Source: Rickettsia helvetica
Lineage (GTDB): Bacteria; Pseudomonadota; Alphaproteobacteria; Rickettsiales; Rickettsiaceae
Assembly: GCF_963970025.1 (NCBI RefSeq)
Contig: NZ_OZ018776.1
Coordinates: 1,178,001-1,242,000 of the forward strand
Direction: 5' to 3'
DNA: 64,000 nucleotides
Positions 39,301 through 50,000 of the stretch are shown one piece after another. Position 1 is the first letter of the stretch; each line of letters begins with the position of its first letter. A model generated the notes under the pieces. The model was not told the DNA's origin. It saw only the letters and a program-made list of their open reading frames with translations, and searched no databases. The position numbers and the translations under genes are program-made.

Positions 39301-41862
39301 TTAACAAAATTATGTACATTACAATACGATTTAGGGTCTGAAGTCAAATCAATATTTCAATCACATTGGGTAATAAGCGTTGATCTAAAAGATCATATAT
39401 CAACAATCGGCAGGATTAAGTCTTCTAATATTAAGATTGATGATATAATTAACTTATGCTTAGAATCTGATTCAGATCTTAACACGACATTCGCAAAAAA
39501 GATATTATTGTTTGCTTTTCAGAATACCAATTTTATAAAACCTATATTAATCAAATTTGATGGATTTGATGAAGTTTTAGATCAAAATATTAGAAATAAC
39601 CTTATTTCATTAATGCAGTATTTAAAATATGATCCCAATGTCAAGAACGTCAAGTTTTGGATTACCAGTCGCCTGCATTATGAACAAACTTTAGAAAATA
39701 AATTATCAATATTTGCCACAAAATTTGAACCACTTAATGATCAAAAAAATAAAGAATTTATATATCAGTTTTTCAAAAACAGGTTGCATCTTACTTTAAG
39801 TAAGAAGCAGTTTAATGATACTTTTGGAGATAATGCTGCTAAGGTACATGAAAAGACAAACAAAGTCTCCAAATATGCTGAAGCGTTTCTAATCAAGATG
39901 AAAGATATATTTAAGGGTGATAATGCTAAATTTATTGGCACACCATTGCAGCTATATTTAATGTTAGAAATTTTTTTAGATCGTTTTATAGATTGGCTGA
40001 AAAGTGATGGTGATTTAGATATACATTTTAGTTATTTAGGTAATAATATAGCTGAGGTATATCACACCTTTATTAATAAAAAATATGAAACTTATTTTAA
40101 CAAAAAATTAGTAAAAGAAGTATTAAAGCAGGAACAAGAGAAGATAATTTTTGATCAATATCACGCAAATTTTGCTAAATCATTAACTATACAATCAAAA
40201 GTACACAACAATTTAGCAAAATTTACAGATTTAATATTATTAGTCGGCATTATTAAATCTCAAGGTATCGGCAATAATATTGAATTTATTCATCCAACAT
40301 TTAGAGAATATTTTGCTGCTCAAGCATTTACACATTGGGTAGAAAAAGAGCAACACAAATTATCGAATAACAAAAAACAAGAATATTTATTAACCGAGAT
40401 TCTTATGCATCCATGTCATCAGATGATTCGTACCTTTTTCAATCACCACTTGTTAATAATAAGAACCCATTACCAATATAGTACATTAATAGAGTACGGA
40501 AAGAAAATAGAGGAGTTATGGAGCAAAAAATTATTACAAAATGATGAGGAGTTTATTTTATACATAACAGCACGAGAAGGTAATGTTAAGATTATTAGTT
40601 TTTTATTAGATAGTCTTATTGAGTATGCTAAGCATGATATAACTAAGAATTTTATTAATTTTGTAATCAAGGATGGTTGGACCGCACTGCACTGGGCTGC
40701 TAGAGCTGGTCAATTAGAAGTTGTACAGTCTTTGATAGAACAATACAAGGCTGATGTTCATGCTAAAGCCAAAGATGATTGGACAGTATTGCACTCCTCT
40801 GCTCAGTGTGGTGCGTTAGATGTTATACAGTACTTGCTGAAGCATATAAAGATTGACGCCGTCACCAAAAATGGCTGTACAGTACTTCACTTCGCTGCTC
40901 AGTCTGGTAAGTTTGAAACTGTCAAATTTTTGGTTGAGACAGGAGATGCTAAGGTTGATGCTACAGATAAGAATGGAAACACAATACTACACTTTGCTGT
41001 TAAATCTGGTAAGTTGAAAGTTGTACAGTACCTAGTAGATACGAAAGGTGCTGATATTCATGCTATAGCCAATGATGGAAGAACGATACTGCACTCTGCC
41101 GCTAAGTGTAGTCAAGCTGGTGCATTAGAAGTTATAAAGTACCTAGTAGATGAGAAAGGTGCTAATATTAATTCTACAACCAATGATGAAAAAACAATTC
41201 TTCACTACGCTGCTGGGTATGGTAGATTGGAGACTGTAAAGTATCTTGTGGAGGAGAAACACGCTGATATTCATGCTACTACCAATAAAACAGGTTGGTC
41301 AGTGCTTCACTCTGCCTGCTGCTTTGGTAAGCTGGAAGTTATAAAATACCTAGTAGATACGAAAGGTGCTGATATTCATGCTATAGCCAATGATGGAAGA
41401 ACGATACTGCACTCTGCCGCTAAGTGTAGTCAAGCTGGTGCATTAGAAGTTATAAAGTACCTAGTAGATGAGAAAGGTGCTGATATTCATGCTATAGCCA
41501 ATGATGGAGAAACAATTCTTCACTACGCTGCTGGGTACGGTAGATTGGAGACTGTAAAGTATCTTGTGGAGGAGAAACACGCTGATATTCATGCTATAGC
41601 CAATGATGGAAGAACGATACTGCACTCTGCCGCTAAGTGTAGTCAAGCTGGTGCATTAGAAGTTATAAAGTACCTAGTAGATAAGAAAGGTGCTAATATT
41701 AATATTACAACTAGTGATGGAAAAGGATTGAGTGACGTTGCCTCTAGTCAGGTGGAAGTTATACAGTACCTAGAAGCAAAAAATGTCAATATCACTCAAG
41801 ATGCATTATCATCATCAGAGGCGTTTTCTGATGATGCTGTATTAATGGGAGTAACAGACTGA
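36388..41862 (+). CDS. 1824-aa PD-(D/E)XK-like / NACHT NTPase / ankyrin-repeat protein (NLR-like)
   Basis: N-terminus: GESFELDLATWFL (17-29), then FDDIEKLEDIVI (52-63) and FVQAKH (75-80), the E...D...QxK layout of Cap4/DUF4297-like PD-(D/E)XK nucleases. Middle: a degenerate P-loop (GINGSKKS, about 719) and a clear NACHT module with Walker A DDPGMGKTTSLTKL (about 962-975) and Walker B IKFDGFDEV (about 1055-1063), then helical SELSTTFREYFAAQAF-type winged-helix residues near 1310. C-terminus: ten or eleven ankyrin repeats from about 1428 (DGRTILHSAAK type). Architecture is effector, STAND switch, repeat sensor, as in bacterial NLR-like defence proteins. It may act against phage or in the host; which is unknown. 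The frame is intact. Confidence 0.83.
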   Translation: MKKNIKAQKKRQGKAQGESFELDLATWFLIDQYIKYQAHKASDYSFNFFPGFDDIEKLEDIVIRYERNAQERIIFVQAKHVLEPNQNLTDQALFLLNGDYSLLMYCNAYLKAKNNPDLLRQIEYKNLNSNVEFKDVVEECILATSKGVTSQYLIKETNNQKLNIGNRELYKPHSIKNELIKAFKAESKGNQDKLTELCNLDASELAEGIDEFLGKLIFVTNLPRQGTVGNNLENIIKNEQIGAKIKIGGKLLEQAEINDYFNALQYLIFRRKGENKTLITPKELDELFSDQKQKLDELLINRAHSKKLEALGVSFTEESIKDLRDNKLQDFLLPEKRVLNIITSGKTAKVGAADVLRDLQALKMQQLTIQDLATLPTLEMLTQSIIQPKTSKNQYTLTLFKQNDLHLVFIEGTIRQNLKETLETIISTKDFKFKAIFISTINLLEKAKSKDALKQNPLYKFFEDLNKKSLYESIALEHVAYNVTIKEFITEKKQILPLVSLDSMELGYAKLNQILCDPTMNTNDVLFIDLDSLLKNHSKFLSILSKYGKFVIECNTSIVNASNTTLLSSLLQNNVEARIILLTKQGFNVQDILPNQEAESYPIKHNFIDLIRTDQENLLTRKLLIFLGNKEKISLKELMGISDLDKYLSDAQNQDIINQMIPTTKLVELIKNEDIKIGSDSTGTSDLVGAYAQLYQDINIERLINNLLLDKENIFVISGINGSKKSKSFIDKLKAFDTGLQVDNIDQNQISDFHPDTKHNTRILLDDDKLQEKHFKQLCLVNENKKIYWISLKDGSDNESQFILQQIYNPDFYVDRQFNHFKKVIIKEDIYKELQVKSHNESQQRSDIFLFTGIDNQDDLLKLFPAYSRKLIQQNMNDAHPRVIAKKRGELSQFDQLVVQNKTIHWLNIEQNNGNTQIVWIKSRGTLDNLRKYINNEKSIKLTLDKDFINDIKDKQTTIIADDPGMGKTTSLTKLCTLQYDLGSEVKSIFQSHWVISVDLKDHISTIGRIKSSNIKIDDIINLCLESDSDLNTTFAKKILLFAFQNTNFIKPILIKFDGFDEVLDQNIRNNLISLMQYLKYDPNVKNVKFWITSRLHYEQTLENKLSIFATKFEPLNDQKNKEFIYQFFKNRLHLTLSKKQFNDTFGDNAAKVHEKTNKVSKYAEAFLIKMKDIFKGDNAKFIGTPLQLYLMLEIFLDRFIDWLKSDGDLDIHFSYLGNNIAEVYHTFINKKYETYFNKKLVKEVLKQEQEKIIFDQYHANFAKSLTIQSKVHNNLAKFTDLILLVGIIKSQGIGNNIEFIHPTFREYFAAQAFTHWVEKEQHKLSNNKKQEYLLTEILMHPCHQMIRTFFNHHLLIIRTHYQYSTLIEYGKKIEELWSKKLLQNDEEFILYITAREGNVKIISFLLDSLIEYAKHDITKNFINFVIKDGWTALHWAARAGQLEVVQSLIEQYKADVHAKAKDDWTVLHSSAQCGALDVIQYLLKHIKIDAVTKNGCTVLHFAAQSGKFETVKFLVETGDAKVDATDKNGNTILHFAVKSGKLKVVQYLVDTKGADIHAIANDGRTILHSAAKCSQAGALEVIKYLVDEKGANINSTTNDEKTILHYAAGYGRLETVKYLVEEKHADIHATTNKTGWSVLHSACCFGKLEVIKYLVDTKGADIHAIANDGRTILHSAAKCSQAGALEVIKYLVDEKGADIHAIANDGETILHYAAGYGRLETVKYLVEEKHADIHAIANDGRTILHSAAKCSQAGALEVIKYLVDKKGANINITTSDGKGLSDVASSQVEVIQYLEAKNVNITQDALSSSEAFSDDAVLMGVTD
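41041..41700 (+). repeat. Nearly identical ankyrin-coding DNA repeats
   Basis: A block of about 110 bp (GATATTCATGCTATAGCCAA through GCATTAGAAGTTATAAAGTA) appears three times, near 41049, 41365 and 41593, almost unchanged, and CACTACGCTGCTGGGTA blocks alternate with it. Earlier ankyrin units in the same protein are much more diverged, so this part was amplified or homogenised recently. Confidence 0.75.
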
Positions 41863-41965
41863 TGTGTCTATAGTTTTGACGGACATACAACTTCACTTTA
41901 TTCTATTCTCCCTTATAGTTTGCTCAACAGTTTACATCAACTAATCGATGATTATCCGATATATT

Positions 41966-42140
41966 CTATAGGATTTCATAATTGAAGATTACATCGAGGC
42001 AGTGTTGTTCTAATTGCCGAGCAATCTCAGGTATTTTTAAGTAAGAAGCTAATGCTAAAAATATCTGTAAAGTTTCCAAGGTTGTTTGCCAAATCTTGTT
42101 AAGCGACTTAGCCCTTACTGTCTGCATATTAGTATGCAGT
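41966..42140 (-). pseudogene. SpoT-type hydrolase, C-terminal fragment
   Basis: Reads TVRAKSLNKIWQTTLETLQIF-type sequence followed by SYLKIPEIARQLEQHC, aligning with the end of the hydrolase at 21720-22331 (ISAKPLDKIQKTTLETLHTF). Only the last 55 codons or so remain. Confidence 0.7.
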
Positions 42141-42435
42141 CACTTAGTAATAATCTAAATAGTAATTTTTCTGAATAACAATCTGTAGGGCAAGAAATAG
42201 CACAAACTAAACACAATATGCAGCAGCTATAAGCTATAATATGCATTATATAGCACAAAACTCTGCCTCTATTGATCACAATTTAAATGAACCGGTATTA
42301 AATAGCATAATAGCAAAAAATATTCCTGGAGTAAGTAGTAAAGAACAAGCAGCTATGTGGGCTAATAATCATAGACAAGAAGCTGAGCAAATAGCCTTTA
42401 GATATAGCTAAGATTAATAATGACGCTATAAGATC
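42134..42435 (+). pseudogene. TraG fragment
   Basis: Nucleotide and protein match to 56023-56310: SLSNNLNSNFSE, QSVGQEIAQTK, NEPVLNSIIAKNIPGVSSKE, AAMWANNHRQEAEQIA. Several stops and frameshifts. It is a scrap of the F-type mating-pair stabilisation protein. Confidence 0.75.
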
Positions 42436-42439
42436 TCCG

Positions 42440-42681
42440 AAGAGAAGCAACAGGAATTAGAACAAATAATAGTTAAACATTTATCAATAGAAGAAAAAGA
42501 TAGTATTATGAGAACAATAGCACAAAAATACATAGATGAGGGAATTCAAATTGGTGAAATGAAAGGAAAAGCTGAGGAAAGAGTTGAAATAGCAAGGAAA
42601 ATGTTATTCTAAGGTTGTGATTTTCCTTTCATTTCTAGTGTTACTGGTCTTGAAAAAGCTTTTATTCGTTCTTTATCGTAA
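42440..42681 (+). pseudogene. Rpn-family nuclease, C-terminal fragment
   Basis: EKQQELEQIIVKHLSIEEKD and MKGKAEERVEIARKML, then a TAA, then SSVTGLEKAFIRSLS, matching the C-terminal third of the intact gene at 59520-60512. The flanking non-coding DNA on its 3' side also matches the DNA 3' of the intact gene, in inverted orientation, so a larger segment was duplicated. Confidence 0.8.
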
Positions 42682-42819
42682 AATATTGTTAATAGGATTT
42701 ACTTTAGTAATAGTTTATTTTAAATCGATAAAATTCGCAAATACTCAATTAAAAAAAGATGTTTTTATAAAATTTTTTAATACCGTCTTAGTAACAAAGT
42801 TCACAATGCTAAATTAGCG

Positions 42820-42937
42820 ATTTTAAGGGGTGTTATAATAAGATTTTTTGTGTTCAGGTAAAATTTCCCCCATATTAAGATCTTCTAAATTCATAATTTC
42901 AGATGGCATGACTAGTAATTTTTTCTTCTCAAGATGA
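42820..42937 (-). pseudogene. F-type TraD coupling protein, C-terminal scrap
   Basis: Minus strand reads EKKKLLVMPSEIMNLEDLN, matching VERRKLLVMPSEIMNLEDL near 59205-59262. It is convergent with the Rpn fragment, the same arrangement as at 59.2-59.6 kb but inverted. It is cut at 42937 by sialidase DNA. Confidence 0.75.
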
Positions 42938-43305
42938 TTGATAAATAACGGAATATATTGGAGTAATTTAGAACCAGTAAACTTATTAAACCCTGATAGT
43001 GCCATTGATGCTATTAATTTAGGTGATGATACATTACTACTTACATATAATCGAGTAATCAATAATCATAAATCACGAAATATATTAAGTGTAGCTACAT
43101 CCTATGATGAGGGGTTAAATTGGCACCCTATCACTATTAGAAATTCTATCTATCCTGAAGGGGATATAGAATATAGTAACATCCTATCTGAAGAATATTC
43201 ATATCCTGCTATTATTATGAGTCCTGATAACAATGAAATTCATGTAATTATACATTTAATAGAATTAACCTAAAGCATAAAGTATTTCAATTACTACCAA
43301 AATAA
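42938..43305 (+). pseudogene. Sialidase-like (BNR-repeat) C-terminal fragment
   Basis: The frame opens inside a domain: YWSNLEPVNLLNPDSAIDAI, DDTLLLTYNR, ILSVATSYDEGLNWHPI (an Asp-box SxDEGxxW), then EEYSYPAIIMSPDNNEIHV. A frameshift near 43247 moves the end (YTFNRINLKHKVFQLLPK) to another frame, closing at 43305. The order Asp-box, EYSYPA, IHV-x-Y matches the last blades of bacterial exo-sialidase-type beta-propellers. The N-terminal half and true start are missing. Such enzymes trim sialic acids from glycans. Confidence 0.65.
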
Positions 43306-43333
43306 TCTATTCTATAAATAATCAAGTAGTATG

Positions 43334-44043
43334 CTAAATTATATTTATAGCTTCAGTGTTGTGTTTAAAATAACTCCAAAATTTTCTAAGATTATTAGTG
43401 AACAATGTATTTTCCTTTAATCTATTTTTATGTGTAGCATTTAAACATAATCGATAAAAGTGTTTTTCTAATGATGAAATTCCAAGGTAAGGCATCAAAA
43501 CAATAAAACTTATTAAAGTTTCATTTATAATTTTTTTAGCTTTTTCAGGAGATTTAGCACCTATTGTCTGTATATTATGCAGTCTATCAAATAACTTTAT
43601 CAGAAGTACATCATGTTTCTTCTCTTTGTATAACATCTCTACCATTTTAGCAGAACTAATCTTTATACCATTCTCCTTAATCCTCGTCAAATCCATTACT
43701 TGATTGGCTATATTCTCTCCAAATTCTTGTAATATTTTCTCCTTGGTAAGTTCTGTATCCTCTATAGTATCATGCAATATACTAGTTACTAGTATATCTG
43801 TTCTAAATAAGTAATCTTGATATCACATATATGCTACTTCTATCGGATGTGAATAAAATGGTTCTCCTGATTGACGCATCTGACTACCATGATATTTCTT
43901 AGCATAGTATATAGTTTTCTTTACCTCCAATACACCCACGGTGGTACTTTGACTATACTATTTAAATATATTACTTTATCTAATAACTTCTTAGCATAAA
44001 TACATATCTCAAACTCACCTTGCCAATTTTCTAAATCTTGCAT
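43334..44043 (-). pseudogene. SpoT-type hydrolase, broken copy
   Basis: The original start is ATG at 44043 (MQDLENWQGEFEIC). A frameshift lies near 43935, then YAKKYHGSQMRQSGEPFYSHPIEVAY, a TGA, and LHDTIEDTELTKEKI (the HD motif) leading to DVLLIKLFDRLHNIQT. The last 147 codons are open from the ATG at 43777 and keep the HD and downstream Asp but lack the N-terminal His. Likely inactive. It lies just downstream of the giant toxin-like gene on the same strand. Confidence 0.8.
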
Positions 44044-44058
44044 AACAACAATGTTCTA

Positions 44059-47000
44059 TTAATTTGCTTCATATCCCAAACAATCATATATATGATTACA
44101 TATTTCAGTTATTTTGCCAAGAATAGATGTAGAATAATTGTTATAATTTAACTCTTCTTGACCATTAAATAATATATCTAGACTTGGTAAAATATCTTCT
44201 AATTCCTCATTAGTTATCTGTCTTTTACCATATTTTGTCTTCATTTCTGATATTGCACTTTTTACTGTTTTGTTTAACTCATTTATATATCTATTTTTTT
44301 CTTGTTCAGGAGATATATAAGGATTATTAGATAAAGCCTTATTGGTACCAAAAAACTGCCCTATTAATAATGTTAATAACGACAGATTATTAGGTATATC
44401 TATAGAATTTATTACAGTTTGTAAATTTCCTTGGTCATTACCAGGATCATCTATTAAAAGATAATCTGACAAAGATGACTTACTGTTATCTATATCATTA
44501 TAATATAGATTATAATTTTCATTGTTATCTATATTATTATTTTCTGCTTCAGTTTCATGATTTTGTTTCTTTATTTGAGTATCAGATGGATGATTATTAA
44601 ATTGTTTTATTAGTTTATAAATATCATTAAAGGATTTATTATTGTCGAGAGTAGCAGTATCTGCTTCTGGTAATAATTTAAAACTTAAATTAGATAATTT
44701 ATTCCGAACCCAACTCCATAATCCATTATTAAATGAAAAACTTGGTTCTAATATAGATGCACTTGATCTTGCTACATTATATGTATTACTATTTGCTAAG
44801 TCATCATTCATATTAATTTGTTGTTCATCTATGGTTACAGATGCTGTTGCTTCTGAATTTTGCTTATCTTCTTTTATAGCACGACGCAAGCGTGGATTAG
44901 TACTACTCAATAACTCTTGAAAAGAATGGTTTTTACTATCCTGGAAATTAATCATCGTCTTTTCAGTTATTTTATCTAAAAAACAATTATTAATAAATAA
45001 ACCATCTTTATATTTCGTGATATTAGCATTTTGTAACATACTATTGAAACAAATTGGCACGGTATCATTATTTTGATACTTTAATAAAATTATACTACTC
45101 AATGATTGATTGTAATTGCACGTAGCACAAATTTCATTACTTGTTATATTATAATAAACATTATTTATATTATAAACTGGTTCTATATCTTGATGATTGA
45201 AGTGATAAAATACTTTATAATTATCTCGTATAAATACTAATATATTATGAGTACTATCATAATTCACTTGGTTCTTACTGGTTATTGATAAATTGGGAGA
45301 AAAATTATAGTAACAATAATAAGATGCATTACATATTGGTATAATACCTTCAAATGACAAGTTTTTATTTATATGGTACTGTAATGGTTGATCATGATAT
45401 TTTATTTCTTCTAAGTCTAATTCTCTTGCTTGATTATAAATTCTTAAAATATATTTATCTCCTTCTAATGACAATGAACCTTTCTTATCATCGTATAATT
45501 GACCTCGAATCTTAAAAACATTCCGAACATGATAATCGTTTTCCAATATAAAACTAAGATCATTATTAAAATAATAAGTACAAGACCACTTGCACAATGC
45601 TCCGCCAGGTGTTCTAAAATAAACATATTGCTCTTTTAGATTAGTAGATACATCTATACTATCAAAAAGATTTTGATTAATATGTTCTAATTTTACAGTA
45701 TAGACTGGTATAGGATACTTCTCCGTATACTCATATACTAACTGCATATTATCATTATCCATACGTATAGGCATTATATCAAGTTTAGATGTAAATCCCG
45801 TACTAAGTTGATCAATATGAATATACCCTCCTAATATCATCTTAAAATCTTTTGTAGTTTCTTCTACCATTATGTAACCATTGTTCACACTCTTTGCATG
45901 TAAAATGGTTACATTATTAGCAGCAACTTTTAATTCACCTTGTATTACAAGATTGTATAGTACCAAATCTTGTTGTGTTTTTAAGTGTATAGTTGATACT
46001 ATATTATCATTACATTGTACTTCCAGTTTTTGAGAGGACAATGTCTTGATATAATTATACTGATTGAATTTAATACTAGTAGAATGAGTATTATCTTTTA
46101 TTTCAATAGGTGTGTTTAGGCAATTAAATTCATATTGGCTCGTGAAACAATTTGTACTAAATATATTACATCCAGTATTTAGTATAATATTTATGTGCTG
46201 TGTACCAAGTTCATTAGATAGCATAACTTTATGTATAGATGAATTACTACCATATCGACTAATTGTAAGATCATTATTATTTATATGATAAGGGTTCTCA
46301 TTTATTTTTTTATCATATGTTGTAGAAATCACTTGTAATTGTTCTAGATTATTACCACTGTAGATCGATATATTACGTTCAATAGTAATGAATCTTATTT
46401 GATTTTGATTCATTAATAATGTTGAATGTTCTTGACTTGAATCACTTTTAATATATTTAAAACTATCTTTTAAAAATCTGAGAGAAATAGGGAATATTTC
46501 AACATTAGATTTCTGAAAAACTAAGCTTGTTGTATCAGGTAAATTATATAAGGTTGAGTTATTAATAATGATCTTCTCTTCTAAAGAAATTTGACTATCA
46601 CCTAATGATACATTGAAGAAAATAGGAACTGGTTTTTCAGCATAATTCCTGAGTAAATTGTTACCATCAATGTTATCTTGTGGAAGAGCATAAATTTTAT
46701 TTTCCTTTATTAGATAATTAACTTCATTAATTTGTATATTATTATCATGCTTAAAATGATGTAGTATAGTACAATTACTATTAGTGTCAAAAAATTCTAT
46801 GGTATGCCAATTTCCTAATAAATCATTTTTATTAATGTAGTTATAATAAGCACTGATATTATAATTAGCATGTTTTAAAACCTTCTCAAATTTTAAACTA
46901 TTTTCTAATGCTACTACATTATCATAATTTATTACCTCAATATGCTTATTATCTTGAGGTAGCTTATTTGTATTTTTAACAATCTCTAAGACAGACTTCT

Positions 47001-50000
47001 TATCTTCGATGGTTAGTATGCCATCTCTTTCATCTATTTTCCCTTTTATGGATATGATATTTTTTTTAGGATTATTATTAATCTTGCACCATCCTTGCAC
47101 GGATCCTCTACTACTACAAACAAAAATAAAATACCGAGGAAAACCTCTATTAGTAAAGGTCATTTCATCTAATACAGATTGTAAATCATCTACTATAAAA
47201 GTATAATACGATTTGTACTCAGTATGTAGGCCCTTCATAGATAACGTAAAAGCATGCTTATTAAGATGTCGTGCTATATCTATAATAACATCAAAAGTGT
47301 TTTTATTCTTAATATCAATTCTGCTAATACTAGGTGCTGCTAATAATAGCTTAAATGTTAGTACATTAGGACTTACTTCTATTATATTATTATTGTGATG
47401 ATGTTGTAGCATTGTAGCACCTTTGGCATATAATATTTCTATATTTGGAATATCTATAGTTAATTTCCCATTTATAAGAAGATGTTCTAAGTTAAGCTTT
47501 AAGTAATCTTTATTTTTTAAAACAATATGACTGGTGATATCATCTGAATAGATACTTCTTACTTGCATATCACTTGTATTACCGCTTATATAAGCGTTAT
47601 ATCCTTTAAAGAGCTTGCTATTTAAAAACTTTATACTTGTAGAGATAGAATTATCTTCTAATCCAAAAGAGCTAGTACCATCTAGGTAATAGTTACTAGC
47701 TATACGCTTGCTATCATCATTTAATATAAAATTATGATTTTTATTACCAAATAATCCAATCTGATCTGGATAAGGTTTATGATATATTTGAGCAGTAACC
47801 ACATATGGACTAGTAGCATTAGTATTATTTTGTTGATGATTATTTAACTTATCTAACCTACTTAATCCTTCTTTAGTAAAATGTAATTTCATATCTCCTT
47901 CATTAGGATCAAAATTAACATAAATAGATTGTTGCTCTGTACTATTATTGTTACCATACAGTGCTGCAAGACCATCACCAGATATTTGTAATGCAGCAGT
48001 GTCAACACAATTGTTGTTTTGTTCATCACTAATTACAGAGGAAATTCTCTTATAACCAGAGTTCTTTTCTAAAAAGACATTATCCTCCATACAGAAATGA
48101 CTATTTTGAGGTTTAAACTCAATCACAGTATTTCCTACCTGAGGTGCATCATATGACATTTTAGGTACTTTTATTATTACTAAACCATAACTAGTATTTA
48201 TTTGAGTACTCAATCTATCGACTAAAGATAGGTTAAGGTCAACTAATTGTCTTTCTGTAAGTATTGATTGTAACTTATCTTGCTCAAAGCCTAAATTCAT
48301 TAAGAACGCTTCACCAAATGAAATATCTAAGTGATACTGCTTACTTAAGGCTATTGCTCCATAAACTAATTGTTCTGCCATCAATCCTATCCATAATGGA
48401 CCTAGTTCTAGTCCAAATAACTCTGCAACCATTAATCCTATGGTAAAATATTGCTCTCCTAATTGGTGTTTGATAATGCCGGCTTCTTCTGAATCAGCAG
48501 GCAAGTTATTTAATTGTTTATGTAATTCTATAATTGCATGAATTGTTAATATCTTAAATATAGGACTTGTTATTGGTAATTTTTTAAGTAATGCTATTCT
48601 ACTTTCAGGTAATACTGATCCCAATTTACTTATTAGTGAATCATACATCTTATTAAAGGCCATATCTCCTAACATCATCTCACTAGTTTTTTGCAATCCT
48701 TCAAAATTACCAGTGTTCATTGATCTAATGATATCAGGCAAGAAAAATAATGTTTGACCAGTTATCCCAAGTGCATGAGCACGCGTAGCAGCTACAGAAT
48801 GTAACTCCTTCACGCTCTGTAATGATAACTCTCTTAATTCAGATGAAATTTCAGGATGTTCCAACATTTTGTCTGCAATGATTTGCCAAGATAAATCAGA
48901 TAAATCTTTAATAGTAATAGATTCTAATGTTTTTAACTTGTTGCTAACCTCGTTATGATAAGAATGTAGTAAACTTTTTGTACTTTCTGGCATATTATTA
49001 ATATATGCAGTATCTACCCGGAAGTTATATTGTTTTACTAAATTAACTAAAGATTCACTTGCTTGTGGATCTAAAGATGATAAGACATTATGTAATTCCT
49101 CTACTCTAATAGAAATTTTTCCTGAATATTGAGCAAAAAAGTTCTCATGCAATGCCATAAGTTCCGGTACTGTACCATCTAAAAAGAATAACTCTCTTAC
49201 TACTTTTGCTGGTATTTCCTCTATCTTTGAAAAAGATCCTTTGTCAAGTAATACTAAATCAGAAACAACTTGATCAGGATGCCAAAATTTAGCTCGTTTT
49301 ATTCTACTGGTAATGATTTCCGGTACATTTGATTTTAAAGTAAACAAATCATATTCTATACTATTACTACGCCATTTAAAAAATGCTTCAGCATATAATT
49401 CTATATCTGTAAACCTTACTCTTTCTTTGGTTTGAAAGCTTTGTCTATAGTTCAAATCTGGACTATATATCTGATAGCGATTGCCATCATATGATACTAA
49501 TAAGGAATGTTTACCATTATCAAATAACCAAGCACGACTTGATAAATCAATTTCTGCTCCTACTAAATCTAATATCGTATCTTTAGGGTATGTATTACAG
49601 AAGTCTTGTGCTTCCTGATAATGAGTTTGTAATAATTCCTGTTCTCGTAAACTATGGTTTATTTCTCCTTCACTAATTATATCTCCTATATTTAGTGCAT
49701 AAGTAAGAACATTGTCCGGCTTGATGTTTGGATTAGTAGGTTCTGGATGCTCTGAAGCTACAAGATATGCTATTTGTGAATATAGTCTTGCACTGACTTT
49801 AGAAGATTCTGCGACATTTTCTTCCAATGGTTCATATGGAAATATCTCTTTAGTTTCTTCTTCTTGACATAGATCACGTTTAAGACGTTTCTTACTAGAA
49901 GTACGAGTAGAACAACCAGAGCCAGATGCTTGCAAATTTATATTATCTCTATGTTCCTCTAGATTTTCTAGATTAAACTTTACTTTTTTTATAGGTGAAT

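Noticed and set aside
40600..41760. Regular DNA repeats that could be taken for a CRISPR or satellite array
   Set aside because: The period matches 33-residue ankyrin units in an open coding frame; there are no spacers.
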